Assembly (NCBI RefSeq): GCF_000311785.1
Contig: NZ_HE978538.1
Location: 171,981-235,980 of the forward strand
Reading direction: 5' to 3'
Length of the DNA: 64,000 nucleotides
Origin: Brevibacillus massiliensis
GTDB taxonomy: Bacteria; Bacillota; Bacilli; Brevibacillales; Brevibacillaceae
The position numbers and the translations under genes were made by a program. Below the pieces are notes generated by a model, which saw nothing but the letters and a program-made list of their open reading frames with translations, searched no databases and had not been told where the DNA came from. Within the stretch, counting starts at the first letter, position 1, and every line of letters begins with the position of its first letter. Below are positions 1-9,117 of the stretch, one piece after another.

Positions 1-33
1 AATGTGCGTCCACGGGCTTTTCCCTTGTGCCGG

Positions 34-333
34 TCAGGCCGAATATTTTGCGAGGGCGATAATCCCCTCGTCGTCATCAAGCACCAGCTCGAGAGCGGCA
101 GAGTACGGATTGCGGTTTAACTGAGTCTGCAGCCAGAGGCGTATCGCCTCCAACAGGTTGGCCTCCACCAGCACCTGCTGACGGCCAGAAACGTAGACTT
201 CGGCTGAAAAGCCGTACTCGTCATCCCAGACCAATTCAACCGTCACTTCTTCGGGCTGAATCTGTCTTTTGTCGGCTACGTACAGACAAACTGCATTCAC
301 CAATTCTTGTTCCGATAGTTTTATTGTCTCCAT
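34..333 (-). CDS. small acidic protein, DUF2653/YxcD-like
   Basis: A 99-residue cytoplasmic protein with no signal peptide or membrane segment. It opens with METIKLSEQELVNAVCLYVA and continues as a compact acidic alpha/beta sequence ending in VLDDDEGIIALAKYSA. This resembles the DUF2653 family typified by B. subtilis YxcD, whose function is unknown; the match is from memory of the family and is moderate. The ATG at 331-333 lies inside the last 13 bases of the membrane-protein gene upstream (321-764), so translation is probably coupled and the two genes are probably co-transcribed. No catalytic motif is visible. Confidence 0.75.
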   Translation of the reverse strand: METIKLSEQELVNAVCLYVADKRQIQPEEVTVELVWDDEYGFSAEVYVSGRQQVLVEANLLEAIRLWLQTQLNRNPYSAALELVLDDDEGIIALAKYSA

Positions 334-764
334 GGGTTAGGTTCCTGCTTTTTCTTTTCGTTTTTGAAGAAAAGGTATATCCTGCGAATGAGCGACACGA
401 TCACGACGATTGCCAGGATGTTGATCAGGAAGCCGAGCATTGCACCGAGCATGCCCATATCGCCAAATAAGCTTCCGAACAGCAAGCCGGCCAATCCGCC
501 AAACAGCAGCCCTTTCATGAAGCCGCCGGTATTCGGCGTCGCCGGGGCAGCGTTTTTGGTCTGAGTGTTGGTGCTTTTATTCGTGGTGGCGTTTGTCGTA
601 TTCGAGGTTGTTCCCGATGTATTGGTCGTATTCGAGTTAAATGACTTGGTGCCGGATTTGTATACTTTTTTTGCCTCTACATGTCCATAACCAAAACCGC
701 CAGATGCGAAGACTAAGGTAAGCGCCGTAAACAGCATTAGGATTTTTTTCCACATGTTCGCCAT
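321..764 (-). CDS. secreted or membrane protein with Tim44-like glycine-rich membrane region
   Basis: A 147-residue protein. Residues 1-31 form a signal peptide or first membrane segment. Residues 35-80 are a low-complexity Ser/Thr/Asn linker. Residues 81-110 are a glycine-rich hydrophobic stretch (GGFMKGLLFGGLAGLLFGSL), followed by a membrane segment near 113-128 and a basic cytoplasmic tail. This layout is seen in Bacillota proteins often labelled Tim44-like, but the Tim44 substrate domain itself is absent, so a role in protein import should not be assumed. Its last 13 bases overlap the next gene, which suggests a two-gene operon. Function unknown. Confidence 0.72.
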   Translation of the reverse strand: MANMWKKILMLFTALTLVFASGGFGYGHVEAKKVYKSGTKSFNSNTTNTSGTTSNTTNATTNKSTNTQTKNAAPATPNTGGFMKGLLFGGLAGLLFGSLFGDMGMLGAMLGFLINILAIVVIVSLIRRIYLFFKNEKKKQEPNPWRQ

Positions 765-1300
765 ATTCCTCTCCTTTTCAGTGCCTCTAATTATATTCTA
801 ATATAAATGTTCGTTTATATCAATGCGACAACTTTGCTGTTTTACATTGCCTGATGATTACCGCATCCGATTATTGACATGTGTGTTTAATAAGGTTGGT
901 TTTATGACGTATAATTGTGGTAACAATAAGTACGTTGGAGGGAAATAGCCCAGGCATTGCCGCAGAGATCGCCGATGAGCAGGGGAAGTGTAAACCTCTT
1001 CGACCGCAAAACGTACTGCTACCGCGGAGAGTCCAGCGATTGTTTGGCCGAAATAACGTATGACCACCCTGTTTTAAAGGGGATGAGGACGGTTACCGTC
1101 TACGGGGAAGAGCTTCACCCGTTCGAGATTATCGCATGTTACCGCCTGATGGATCTGGTTTATTGACTGGCGGCCCTCTTCCCTCGGAAAAAAGCCGCAG
1201 AATGGCTGTAAAAAGTTGAACTCTTTGGTTTCAATCGGTATTATTTATTAAAGATAAACTGATGCTAGCGACGATGACTTTTTGTGAAAGGTTGATAAAA
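765..1300. other. intergenic region before glnS with one small candidate ORF
   Basis: Between the divergent small-protein operon and glnS. The first part (765-930) is AT-rich and probably holds the promoters. A purine-rich GGAGGG at 937-942 precedes a possible 69-residue ORF (957-1166, listed separately). I looked for a T-box leader before glnS and found neither the conserved T-box sequence nor a terminator/antiterminator pair. Confidence 0.5.
957..1166 (+). CDS. possible small hypothetical protein
   Basis: A 69-residue ORF with a TTG start at 957, or 63 residues from ATG at 975. A good GGAGGG lies at 937-942, 14 bases before the TTG, which is longer than ideal. The product is hydrophilic and balanced in composition (VNLFDRKTYCYRGESSDCLA, then HPFEIIACYRLMDLVY), with three Cys and no membrane segment. 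It looks more protein-like than the antisense ORF over the same bases, but I recognise no family. It sits between the divergent pair and glnS, on the same strand as glnS. Confidence 0.45.
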   Translation: MPQRSPMSRGSVNLFDRKTYCYRGESSDCLAEITYDHPVLKGMRTVTVYGEELHPFEIIACYRLMDLVY

Positions 1301-2962
1301 GTGGAGAACAAGCCGGCTGTCTCAAATTTTATAAGAAATATTATCATAGAAGATTTACAATCCGGCAAGGTAGATCAAGTGGTCACCCGGTTCCCTCCGG
1401 AGCCCAACGGTTACTTGCACATTGGACATGCCAAATCCATCTGCTTGAATTTTGAATTAGCCGACGAGTTCAAAGGGAAGACCCACTTGCGCTTTGACGA
1501 CACCAATCCGGTAAAAGAAGATGTCGAGTTTGTAGAGTCGATCAAAGAGGATGTAAAATGGCTGGGTTTTGAGTGGGAAGCCTTGTTTTTCGCATCGGAT
1601 TACTTTGAGGAAATGTACAATAAAGCCGTGCTGCTGATCAAAAAAGGCAAGGCGTACGTTTGCGACCTGTCCGCAGAAGAGATCAGAGCGACCCGCGGCA
1701 CGCTGACGGAGCCAGGAACAGAGAGCCCGTACCGCAACAGAAGCGTGGAAGAAAACCTGGATTTATTTGAACGGATGCGCAAGGGAGAGTTTGCAGACGG
1801 TGAGAAAGTGCTGCGGGCCAAGATCGACATGGCGTCGCCCAACATCAACTTGCGGGACCCGGTTCTGTACCGCATTTCCCACACCCCTCACCACAACACC
1901 GGAGACAAGTGGTGCATCTATCCGATGTACGCTTACGCCCATCCGCTGGAAGACGCCTTCGAAGGGGTCACCCATTCCATCTGTACGCTGGAATTTGAGG
2001 ATCAGCGCCCGCTGTACGATTGGGTCATCCGCGAATGTGAAACAGAACATCAGCCGAGGCAGTACGAGTTTGCCCGGTTAAACCTGACCAACACCGTGAT
2101 GAGCAAGCGAAAACTAAAGCTGCTCGTCGATGAAAAAGTCGTGGACGGCTGGGATGACCCGCGCATGCCGACCATTTCCGGCCTGCGCAGAAAGGGCTAC
2201 ACGCCCGAGTCGATCCGCAATTTTGTCAGGGAGACGGGCGTCGCCAAGAACTATGGTGTCGTTGATATGAAAATGCTGGAGCATTTTATTCGCGAGGATT
2301 TAAAATTAAAGGCTCCGAGAACGATGGCTGTGCTGAGACCGTTGAAGGTAGTCATCACCAACTACCCGGAAGGGCAGATCGAATGGCTCGACGCCGAGAT
2401 CAATCCGGAAAATCCGGACATGGGCATGCGGCAAATTCCGTTTTCCCGCGAGATCTACATTGAACAGGACGACTTTATGGAAAACCCGCCGAGCAAGTAC
2501 TTCCGGCTGTTTCCGGGCAACGAAGTAAGGCTGAAGCACGCGTATTTCATCAAGTGCCACGACGTCGTCAAAGACGAGAACGGAAACGTCGTCGAGCTGC
2601 ACTGCACCTACGACCCGGAAACCAAAAGCGGATCCGGCTTTACCGGCAGAAAGGTAAAAGGGACGATCCACTGGGTAGAGGCTTCGCGGGCGGTCCCTGC
2701 TGAATTCCGCTTGTACGAGCCGTTGATTCTCGACGAGGAAGAAGAAGAGGAAGGAAAGACCTTCCTAGACTATATCAACCCGCATTCTTTGGAAGTTGTC
2801 AAAGGATTTGTCGAGCCCAATATGAAGGACGCAAAACCGCAAGACAAGTTCCAATTCTTCCGCCACGGCTATTTTAATGTCGATCCGAAGGACACAAGAG
2901 ACGGACATTTGGTATTCAACCTGATCGTCTCCCTGAAAAGCTCGTTTGAAGTCAAAAAATAA
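1301..2962 (+). CDS. glnS: glutaminyl-tRNA synthetase
   Basis: Class I aminoacyl-tRNA synthetase that charges tRNA-Gln with glutamine using ATP. It aligns from end to end with E. coli GlnS, with the signature [18 protein letters not shown] (HIGH at residues 40-43), [10 protein letters not shown], and a KMSKR variant VMSKR at about 266-270. The C-terminal anticodon-binding beta-barrel region is complete. The GTG at 1301 was chosen because GAAAGG lies 9 bases upstream and the resulting 553 residues match the family length; an upstream ATG at 1262 would add 13 unconserved residues. Many Bacillota lack this enzyme and make Gln-tRNA through Glu-tRNA and GatCAB, so its presence is notable. Confidence 0.96.
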   Translation: MENKPAVSNFIRNIIIEDLQSGKVDQVVTRFPPEPNGYLHIGHAKSICLNFELADEFKGKTHLRFDDTNPVKEDVEFVESIKEDVKWLGFEWEALFFASDYFEEMYNKAVLLIKKGKAYVCDLSAEEIRATRGTLTEPGTESPYRNRSVEENLDLFERMRKGEFADGEKVLRAKIDMASPNINLRDPVLYRISHTPHHNTGDKWCIYPMYAYAHPLEDAFEGVTHSICTLEFEDQRPLYDWVIRECETEHQPRQYEFARLNLTNTVMSKRKLKLLVDEKVVDGWDDPRMPTISGLRRKGYTPESIRNFVRETGVAKNYGVVDMKMLEHFIREDLKLKAPRTMAVLRPLKVVITNYPEGQIEWLDAEINPENPDMGMRQIPFSREIYIEQDDFMENPPSKYFRLFPGNEVRLKHAYFIKCHDVVKDENGNVVELHCTYDPETKSGSGFTGRKVKGTIHWVEASRAVPAEFRLYEPLILDEEEEEEGKTFLDYINPHSLEVVKGFVEPNMKDAKPQDKFQFFRHGYFNVDPKDTRDGHLVFNLIVSLKSSFEVKK

Positions 2963-3076
2963 AGAAGGAAACAGGTGAAGGAAGCGGCGAGGCGGCCCGA
3001 AAGTGCAACGGCCTCGCCGCTTTGTGGTATGATTACGAAGATAAGGTAAGTTACATATGTGAATGGAGGAACCGGG

Positions 3077-3904
3077 ATGGCAAAACATGTTGCAGACTGT
3101 ACGACATTGCACAATGGTGTGAAGATGCCCTGGCTTGGACTTGGCGTGTGGAAAGTGACGGATGGGGAACAGGTGGAGCATGCCGTTTCAGCGGCGATTT
3201 CAGCCGGTTATCGCAGCATTGATACAGCGGCCGTCTACGGCAATGAAGAAGGGGTAGGCAGAGCGATCGCCGGGTGCGGCGTGCCGCGGGAAGAGCTGTT
3301 TATCACTACAAAGGTTTGGAATACGGATCAGGGATACGAGTCGACCCTGCAGGCGTTTGAAGTCAGCCGTAAAAAGCTGGGGCTGGAATACGTCGATCTG
3401 TACCTCATTCACTGGCCGGTCAAGGGCAAGTATAAGGACACCTGGCGCGCTTTGGAGAAATTGTACAAAGACGGTTTGGTCCGGGCGATTGGCGTCAGCA
3501 ACTTCCACGTTCACCACTTGGAGGATTTGCTTGCGGACAGCGAGATCAAGCCGATGGTCGATCAAGTGGAGTACCATCCGCTGCTCTCTCAGCAGGAGCT
3601 TCGTTCCTTCTGCCGCAGCCAGCAGATCCAGCTGGAGGCCTGGAGTCCGCTGATGCAGGGCAATCTGGACAATCCCACCCTTGCAGAACTGGGCAAAAAA
3701 TACGGAAAGTCGCCGGCACAGATCGTCCTGCGCTGGGACCTGCAAAATGAAGTCGTCACGATTCCGAAGTCGGTCAATGAAAAGCGGATTATCGAGAACA
3801 AAGATATTTTTGATTTCGAACTCTCCGCAGAAGACATGGAGAAAATCAATCAGCTCAATCAGAACAAACGCTTTGGGGCTGACCCGGACAACTTTAATTT
3901 CTAA
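3077..3904 (+). CDS. aldo/keto reductase
   Basis: NADPH-dependent aldehyde/ketone reductase of the AKR superfamily, closest in feel to B. subtilis YvgN/YtbE, which reduce methylglyoxal and similar aldehydes. A complete (beta/alpha)8 barrel of 275 residues. The catalytic tetrad is visible: Asp49 and Tyr54 ([11 protein letters not shown]), Lys79 (TTKVW) and His112 (LIHWPVKG). The cofactor loop [13 protein letters not shown] near residues 233-245 fits NADPH binding. The ATG at 3077 follows GGAGG by 7 bases; an in-frame GTG at 3059 lies upstream of that site. It has its own terminator at 3913-3958. The true substrate cannot be read from sequence. Confidence 0.93.
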   Translation: MAKHVADCTTLHNGVKMPWLGLGVWKVTDGEQVEHAVSAAISAGYRSIDTAAVYGNEEGVGRAIAGCGVPREELFITTKVWNTDQGYESTLQAFEVSRKKLGLEYVDLYLIHWPVKGKYKDTWRALEKLYKDGLVRAIGVSNFHVHHLEDLLADSEIKPMVDQVEYHPLLSQQELRSFCRSQQIQLEAWSPLMQGNLDNPTLAELGKKYGKSPAQIVLRWDLQNEVVTIPKSVNEKRIIENKDIFDFELSAEDMEKINQLNQNKRFGADPDNFNF

Positions 3905-3912
3905 CAGGGGAT

Positions 3913-3958
3913 AAAAGACCGTTCTGCCGCCTGAAAATGGCTGGTAGACGGTCTTTTT
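3913..3958 (+). terminator. rho-independent terminator after the aldo/keto reductase
   Basis: AAAGACCGT at the left pairs with ACGGTCTTT at the right. The right arm runs directly into a T-run. Confidence 0.85.
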
Positions 3959-4035
3959 CTGTTTCTTGGGAAACGCAAAAAGGAGATATAACGTATAAGT
4001 AAGGGAACGGATTAAACACAAGAAAGGATAGGGAG

Positions 4036-4959
4036 ATGCCAAATCAAGCCGTTGTAGAGTTAAGAAATGTTTCAAAAAGTATCGGGCGCAAGCAAATTAT
4101 CAAGAATCTCTCCTTTTCCGTCCGGCGGGGAGAGGTGTACGGGTTTTTGGGCCCCAACGGTTCCGGGAAGACGATGACGATCCGGATGATCGTGGGCTTG
4201 ATCTCTATCACCAAGGGAGAAATCTACATCGAAGGCCACAGCATCAAAAGAGAGCGGGGCAAGGCCCTGGCTCATGTCGGTGCGATTGTGGAGAATCCAG
4301 AGCTGTACCAATACATGAGCGGAATGAAGAACCTGATCCACTTCGCCCGGATGAGCGAAACGCCGGTCAGCGAGGAGAGGATCGAAGAGATCGTCAGGCT
4401 GGTCGAACTGGAGGATGCGATTCATCAAAAGGTCAAAACGTATTCCTTGGGGATGAGACAGCGCCTGGGGATCGCGCAGGCCCTGCTGCATCGGCCCTCT
4501 GTTTTGATCCTGGACGAGCCGACCAACGGCCTCGACCCCAAAGGGATTCGCCAACTGCGTGACTACCTGCGTAAATTAGCAAAAGAGGAGGACATCGCGA
4601 TAGTCGTATCCAGCCATCTGCTGCCCGAAGTGGAGTTGATGTGTGACCGGGTCGTGATCATTCAAGACGGGGAATTCGTGGCCGAGAGGGTGCTGAATCG
4701 CAGTGAGAAGGCGGCGGTAGATCGACTGCCGGTCGTGTTTGAAGTAGATGACGCCGGCAAGGCTGCAAAACTGCTGTCCATGTACGGGATGGTACGGTCG
4801 GACGAGAACAGCGTAACGGTTGAGGCCCAGAAGGAAGAAGTTCCGGAAATCATCAGTCTGTTCGTCGGCAATGGCGTGAAAATCTATCAGATCACGACGC
4901 TCACCCAATCGCTGGAAGACATGTTCCTGGATTTGACCGAAGGAGGAACCCGTTCATGA
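4036..4959 (+). CDS. ABC transporter ATP-binding protein, BcrA-type
   Basis: Nucleotide-binding subunit of a two-gene ABC-2 type exporter, 307 residues. Walker A GPNGSGKT is at 39-46, the signature YSLGMRQRLGIAQ at about 136-148, and Walker B LILDEPTNGLDP at about 156-167, with the switch His in SSHLL. The C-terminal 80 residues form the extension usual in exporters of antimicrobial peptides such as bacitracin. The ATGA overlap at 4956-4959 couples it to the permease. Substrate unknown; bacitracin or lantibiotic self-resistance and general peptide export are both possible, and no two-component system lies beside it. Confidence 0.93.
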   Translation: MPNQAVVELRNVSKSIGRKQIIKNLSFSVRRGEVYGFLGPNGSGKTMTIRMIVGLISITKGEIYIEGHSIKRERGKALAHVGAIVENPELYQYMSGMKNLIHFARMSETPVSEERIEEIVRLVELEDAIHQKVKTYSLGMRQRLGIAQALLHRPSVLILDEPTNGLDPKGIRQLRDYLRKLAKEEDIAIVVSSHLLPEVELMCDRVVIIQDGEFVAERVLNRSEKAAVDRLPVVFEVDDAGKAAKLLSMYGMVRSDENSVTVEAQKEEVPEIISLFVGNGVKIYQITTLTQSLEDMFLDLTEGGTRS

Positions 4960-5735
4960 GATTTCTCCGACTCATCCAAAATGAAATGATGAAAATTCAC
5001 AGCAAACGCAATAGTTGGTTTTACTACTTGTTTTTAGTGATGGGTGTCATCGCCTCTGCGATCCTGATGAAGTACATGATCCCGGCTGCCGGGGAAACGA
5101 TCAACTTCGTAGAGTTCAGCAATTATATGAAAATGGCTTTGGCTCCCTTCATTACCATCTTCGCGGTGGTGATGGGGGCGCAGACGATCACGGAGGAATT
5201 TAAAGACGGCACGATCAAACAGTTGTTGATTCGCCCTGCCAGCAGGACGGCGGTGCTGTTGTCCAAGTACGTGAGCATTATCCTGATCGTCCTGATCGCG
5301 TACGCTGTCTTGCTGTTCGTCAGCCTGTTGACGGGCGTGGTTCTCTTTGGGACAAGCTCGCCGGGAGATGTCAGCTTCGCGATTCTTTACAAAAAGATCT
5401 TGTACGATTTGCCGGGAATGCTGTTTATCATGACGCTCTCGTTTTTCCTGGCAGTCGTATTTCGCGGCATTGGCCTCGCGATCAGCGTTGCAATCATCGC
5501 CAATTTTATCGGAGGCTTGCTGATTACCATGCTGTCCAAATACGCTTGGGCCAAGTACATCATATTTGCCAACACGGATTTGACCGTGTACGACCCCGAC
5601 CCGCTGATCAATAGCGGCATGCAGCCTCCCTTTGCCGGGATGACTCTCGGGTTTTCGCTGGCGGTCATCCTGGCCTACATCGTTGTGCTGCTGATCGTCG
5701 CCGACCTGATCTTTGTCAAGCGGGATATTCGCTGA
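4956..5735 (+). CDS. ABC-2 family transporter permease
   Basis: Membrane partner of the preceding ATPase, 259 residues with about six membrane segments: near residues 22-40, 62-82, 102-130, 152-172, 174-195 and 232-252. The conserved TITEEFKDGTIKQLLIRP element after the second segment is typical of ABC-2 permeases, where it couples to the ATPase. Start overlaps the upstream stop by 4 bases. The pair forms a complete minimal exporter when the proteins dimerise. Confidence 0.9.
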   Translation: MRFLRLIQNEMMKIHSKRNSWFYYLFLVMGVIASAILMKYMIPAAGETINFVEFSNYMKMALAPFITIFAVVMGAQTITEEFKDGTIKQLLIRPASRTAVLLSKYVSIILIVLIAYAVLLFVSLLTGVVLFGTSSPGDVSFAILYKKILYDLPGMLFIMTLSFFLAVVFRGIGLAISVAIIANFIGGLLITMLSKYAWAKYIIFANTDLTVYDPDPLINSGMQPPFAGMTLGFSLAVILAYIVVLLIVADLIFVKRDIR

Positions 5736-5823
5736 CAGCTATTGTTAACAGTTTGTAACTACTTTTTCGGCCGGCCCTTTTACAATGGAAATGGTCAAGA
5801 GAGATAGATGGGAGGACAATGTT

Positions 5824-7425
5824 ATGAAGAAGATCGTAAATATCGCGCCTGCATTCGCCCTGAGCGGGGCAATGCTGGCGGCAGCGGGTTTGGGGAGCAT
5901 TCCGGTCAATGCGATGGCCACGAATGCGGTCATGCAAAACCTGGAAAAGAACAGTCTGTTCACGATGAACGGCATCTCGGCCAAGGACGGCATGTACGTG
6001 CTTGACTGGCTCCAGGACGATGTGACCGGTGACGGAGAGCCGGATACCGTAGTGCTGATCGGGCATAAGGACAAGCCGGAGGACATCTTCGTTCAGGATA
6101 TCAAACTGGTGCTCAGCGACGGGAAGACAAAGAAGTCCACGACAGTCTCTGTCGGCGAGGCGAACAGCGGCTATGAGCCGAATCTGACGGCCGTTACCCT
6201 TGGCGAGAGCGGCGAACGCGATCTGCTGGTCACCATGCCGACCGGCGGCAGCGGGGGGGTCAATACATACGGCCTGATCAGCTTTAAAGACGGCGTCGGC
6301 AAACCGGTCGTCGCCCAGGAGCAGCTAAACGCGGGCTTGAAGTTCGAAGTGAAGTTTATCGACCAGTTTCAAGCGAAGATCACGGAGCAAAAGACCAAAA
6401 CCGAGACGACAGTCGACATCAGTGAAGGCAGGGAAGGCTACATCGAAGCGGGCATTTACGACAAGGACGGCAAGCTGAAACAGGAGGTAGCGGGATTTTC
6501 CAATGGCTTCAGCCAGCTTGCCCCCGTCTGGCAGCCGGATGGAACGTTCCTGCTGGAAGGCGTCCAGGCGATTTCCGGCCAGTACAACGCCGACAAGATC
6601 GCCGTGGCTGCTTCCGCCTGGAAACTGGAAGAAGGCAAGCTCGTCCCGGTGAGCGTCGATATAAACAGCATCAACAGGGACAACATCCCGTCGCCCAACT
6701 ACCAGGCGGGGACACCGTTCAATGACAAGTCCGTCATCCTCGACACCCGGTACGCCGATGTGACCGGTGACGGCGTGCGTGACGACGTGCTGCTCGTCGG
6801 TGAGCGGGAAAAAGACAGCATCTACACAACCAATCTGCGCGTCGTGGTGGAAGACGGCAAGACCAAACAGCGTGTGGAACAATCGGTCGGAGAGGACAAC
6901 GGCGGTTACGGGCCGACACTGTTTATCGGCCGGTTCGATGACGGCAAGGCCAAGAACGTGCTTGTGTCAATGGCAACAGGCGGCAGCGGTGGAACTTCGA
7001 TATACAGCCTGCTTCGCTTTACGGACAACAAGCCGGCCCAACTGATCGCCCAGGACAAGTTGAACGCGGGACTCCAATACGATGTGCAGTTTCAAGACCA
7101 ATACAAGGTAGAAGTCGTCAACAAAGTGACGAAAAAACAAGCGACGATCGACCTCAGCAAGAATAAGGACGAGTACATCGAAATGGGTATCTACGACAAA
7201 TCGGGCAAACTGCTGAAGGCGACGGAAGGTATGGTGGACGGGTTTGGCCTGCGGCAGCCGGTCGACCTCGCCCCGAACAAAGACGGCGTCTACGAACTGC
7301 GCGGCATGCAGCGCATCTCCGGGGCCTATCACGCCGACGGCCTGGCGACGGCGGTATCCACCTGGTCGGTCAAAGGCGGGGAACTGAAGCTTGTGGATGA
7401 GTCGATCGTTCCGCTAAAACGATAA
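5824..7425 (+). CDS. secreted protein with two tandem copies of a VCBS/FG-GAP-like domain
   Basis: A 533-residue secreted protein. The start at 5824 has GGAGG 8 bases upstream. A signal peptide (MKKIVNIAPAFALSGAMLAA) ends near residue 28. The mature protein is one unit of about 230 residues repeated twice: each copy begins with a calcium-loop-like motif (DVTGDGEPD, then DVTGDGVRD), continues with a VGE..(S/G)GYGP segment, a TGGSGG turn, a LNAGL.(F/Y).V..(I/F).DQ(F/Y) stretch, and closes with G(V/M)Q.ISG.Y(N/H)AD. The DxxGDGxxD loops suggest calcium-stabilised beta-propeller blades at the surface. No enzyme motif is visible. It has its own terminator and no operon partner. Confidence 0.85.
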   Translation: MKKIVNIAPAFALSGAMLAAAGLGSIPVNAMATNAVMQNLEKNSLFTMNGISAKDGMYVLDWLQDDVTGDGEPDTVVLIGHKDKPEDIFVQDIKLVLSDGKTKKSTTVSVGEANSGYEPNLTAVTLGESGERDLLVTMPTGGSGGVNTYGLISFKDGVGKPVVAQEQLNAGLKFEVKFIDQFQAKITEQKTKTETTVDISEGREGYIEAGIYDKDGKLKQEVAGFSNGFSQLAPVWQPDGTFLLEGVQAISGQYNADKIAVAASAWKLEEGKLVPVSVDINSINRDNIPSPNYQAGTPFNDKSVILDTRYADVTGDGVRDDVLLVGEREKDSIYTTNLRVVVEDGKTKQRVEQSVGEDNGGYGPTLFIGRFDDGKAKNVLVSMATGGSGGTSIYSLLRFTDNKPAQLIAQDKLNAGLQYDVQFQDQYKVEVVNKVTKKQATIDLSKNKDEYIEMGIYDKSGKLLKATEGMVDGFGLRQPVDLAPNKDGVYELRGMQRISGAYHADGLATAVSTWSVKGGELKLVDESIVPLKR

Positions 7426-7435
7426 ACTTGCTTCA

Positions 7436-7477
7436 AACAAGGACCGGCACTCACAAAACGTGAGGCCGGTCCTTGTT
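7436..7477. terminator. bidirectional terminator between convergent genes
   Basis: A perfect 13-bp inverted repeat, AACAAGGACCGGC with GCCGGTCCTTGTT, separated by 16 bases. It ends the secreted-protein gene (plus) and the long gamma-glutamyltransferase operon (minus). The arms supply TTGTT on either side. Confidence 0.85.
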
Positions 7478-7485
7478 CATGTTCA

Positions 7486-9096
7486 TTACCAGGCGGCCAC
7501 GGCTCCATCAGTTCTGAAGTCGGTTCCGCCGCTTAAAACGCCGTTCTCGTCCCGCACGATCACCTGGCCGCGGCCAAATCCGCCGGAGCCCAGCGGACGC
7601 TTGATGTCGTGTCCCCTCCGGGCCAGATTGAGCGCGATGTGCTCAGGAAAATGCGGCTCCAGTTCTACCGTTTTGCCCTCGATCCACTGCCATCTCGGCG
7701 CATCCAAAGCAGCTTGCGGGTTTAGTCCGAAATCGATCAGGTTCATCGCCACCTGGACGTGACCCTGCGGCTGCATGAAACCGCCCATCACCCCGAACGG
7801 TCCGACAGGCTTGCCCTCTTTCGTCAGGAAGCCCGGGATGATCGTGTGGTACGTCTGCTTGCCCGGCTCCAGCCGGTTGTCGTGGGACGGATCGAGCGAG
7901 AAGTTGTGACCCCTGTTTTGCATCGCGATGCCCGTACCCGGGATGACAATGCCGGAGCCGAAGCCCATGTAGTTGCTCTGGATAAAGGAGACCATGTTTC
8001 CCTCGCTATCGGCTGTCGCCAGATAGACGGTGCCGCTTCTGGCCGGTTCGCCCGGCTCAGGCTGCAGCGCTTCCTCGCCGATCAGGGCCCGCCTTGAGGC
8101 AGCGTACGTGTCGGACAAGAGCCCCTCGACCGTTACAGACATTTTATCTGCCTGGGTGATGTACTTTAACCCGTCGATAAAAGCCAGTTTCATCGCTTCG
8201 ATCTGCTTGTGGTAGGTCTCGGTCAAATCCTTTGCCGCAAATTCATATCCCTTCAATATATTGAGGGCCATCAGGGCGACGAGGCCTTGGCCGTTGGGCG
8301 GGATTTCCCAGACGTCATAGCCTTTGTAGTTGACGCTGATCGGCTTGACCCACTTCGGCGAATACGCAGCCAGATCTTCCTTGGAGAGAAAGCCGCCGTG
8401 CTGCCTGGAAAAGGCGTCGATTTTTTCAGCCAGTTCGCCGCGATAGAACGATTCTGCTTTCGTCTCGGCAATGCTTCGCAGCGTTTTGGCGTGATCGGGC
8501 GAACTCCAGATCTCGCCGATGCGCGGAGCCCGCCCTTTTGGCGCGAAGGTCTTGAACCAGTGTTCGAATTCGGCTCCATCGAGCGCTTTGGTAAACTTGT
8601 TGTAGGCCAATTCCCAATATTTACCTAACGTTGGAGAAAGCGGGTAGCCGTTCTCCGCGTATTCAATCGCGGGCCGCAGCACTTCTGTCAGCGGAAGTCT
8701 GCCAAATCGCTCAGACAGTGCCGCCCAAGCGGACGGAGCACCGGGAACGGTTACCGGGATCCAGCCATAGGTAGGGATTTTGTCATGTCCTGCCTGTTTC
8801 ACCGCTTCGATCGAAATGCTCTTGGGGGCGGGGCCGCTGGCATTCAGCCCGTGCAGCTCTCCCTTCGTCCAGACGAGCGCAAAGGCATCCCCGCCGATTC
8901 CGTTGGAGGTAGGCTCGACGACAGTCAGACAGGCTGCTGTAGCGATAGCAGCGTCGATGGCATTGCCGCCGCGCTTGAGAATTTCCAACCCGGCCTGGGC
9001 GGCAAGCGGCTGTGAGGTAGCCACCATACCGTTCCTGGCGTAGGTTGCGGTGCGTTGCGAAGGATATGGGTATGTGAGTGGATCGAACTGTATCAT
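7486..9096 (-). CDS. ywrD: gamma-glutamyltransferase family protein, cytoplasmic (YwrD-like)
   Basis: N-terminal nucleophile hydrolase of the gamma-glutamyltranspeptidase family, 536 residues. It has no signal peptide, so it should act in the cytosol, as expected for B. subtilis YwrD. Family marks are GGNAIDAAIATAACLTVVEP (residues 43-62), GIGGDAF (67-72), and the autocleavage site ARSGTVYLAT with the likely catalytic Thr356. In this family the enzyme cleaves itself before that Thr and removes gamma-glutamyl groups from glutathione or gamma-Glu peptides. AGGGAGGC stands before the ATG. It is the last gene of the minus-strand operon, 21 bases after a chromate-type transporter half, and follows a peptide importer, so processing of imported gamma-glutamyl peptides is a reasonable inference. 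Confidence 0.9.
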   Translation of the reverse strand: MIQFDPLTYPYPSQRTATYARNGMVATSQPLAAQAGLEILKRGGNAIDAAIATAACLTVVEPTSNGIGGDAFALVWTKGELHGLNASGPAPKSISIEAVKQAGHDKIPTYGWIPVTVPGAPSAWAALSERFGRLPLTEVLRPAIEYAENGYPLSPTLGKYWELAYNKFTKALDGAEFEHWFKTFAPKGRAPRIGEIWSSPDHAKTLRSIAETKAESFYRGELAEKIDAFSRQHGGFLSKEDLAAYSPKWVKPISVNYKGYDVWEIPPNGQGLVALMALNILKGYEFAAKDLTETYHKQIEAMKLAFIDGLKYITQADKMSVTVEGLLSDTYAASRRALIGEEALQPEPGEPARSGTVYLATADSEGNMVSFIQSNYMGFGSGIVIPGTGIAMQNRGHNFSLDPSHDNRLEPGKQTYHTIIPGFLTKEGKPVGPFGVMGGFMQPQGHVQVAMNLIDFGLNPQAALDAPRWQWIEGKTVELEPHFPEHIALNLARRGHDIKRPLGSGGFGRGQVIVRDENGVLSGGTDFRTDGAVAAW

Positions 9097-9117
9097 ATGC
9101 TGCCTCCCTAAAAAAGA

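Noticed and set aside
1167-1300. T-box leader before glnS
   Set aside because: No T-box consensus and no terminator/antiterminator hairpins could be found.
3200-4075. 291-codon minus-strand ORF over the aldo/keto reductase gene
   Set aside because: It is a codon-bias shadow of a well-supported gene; no start site and no family resemblance.
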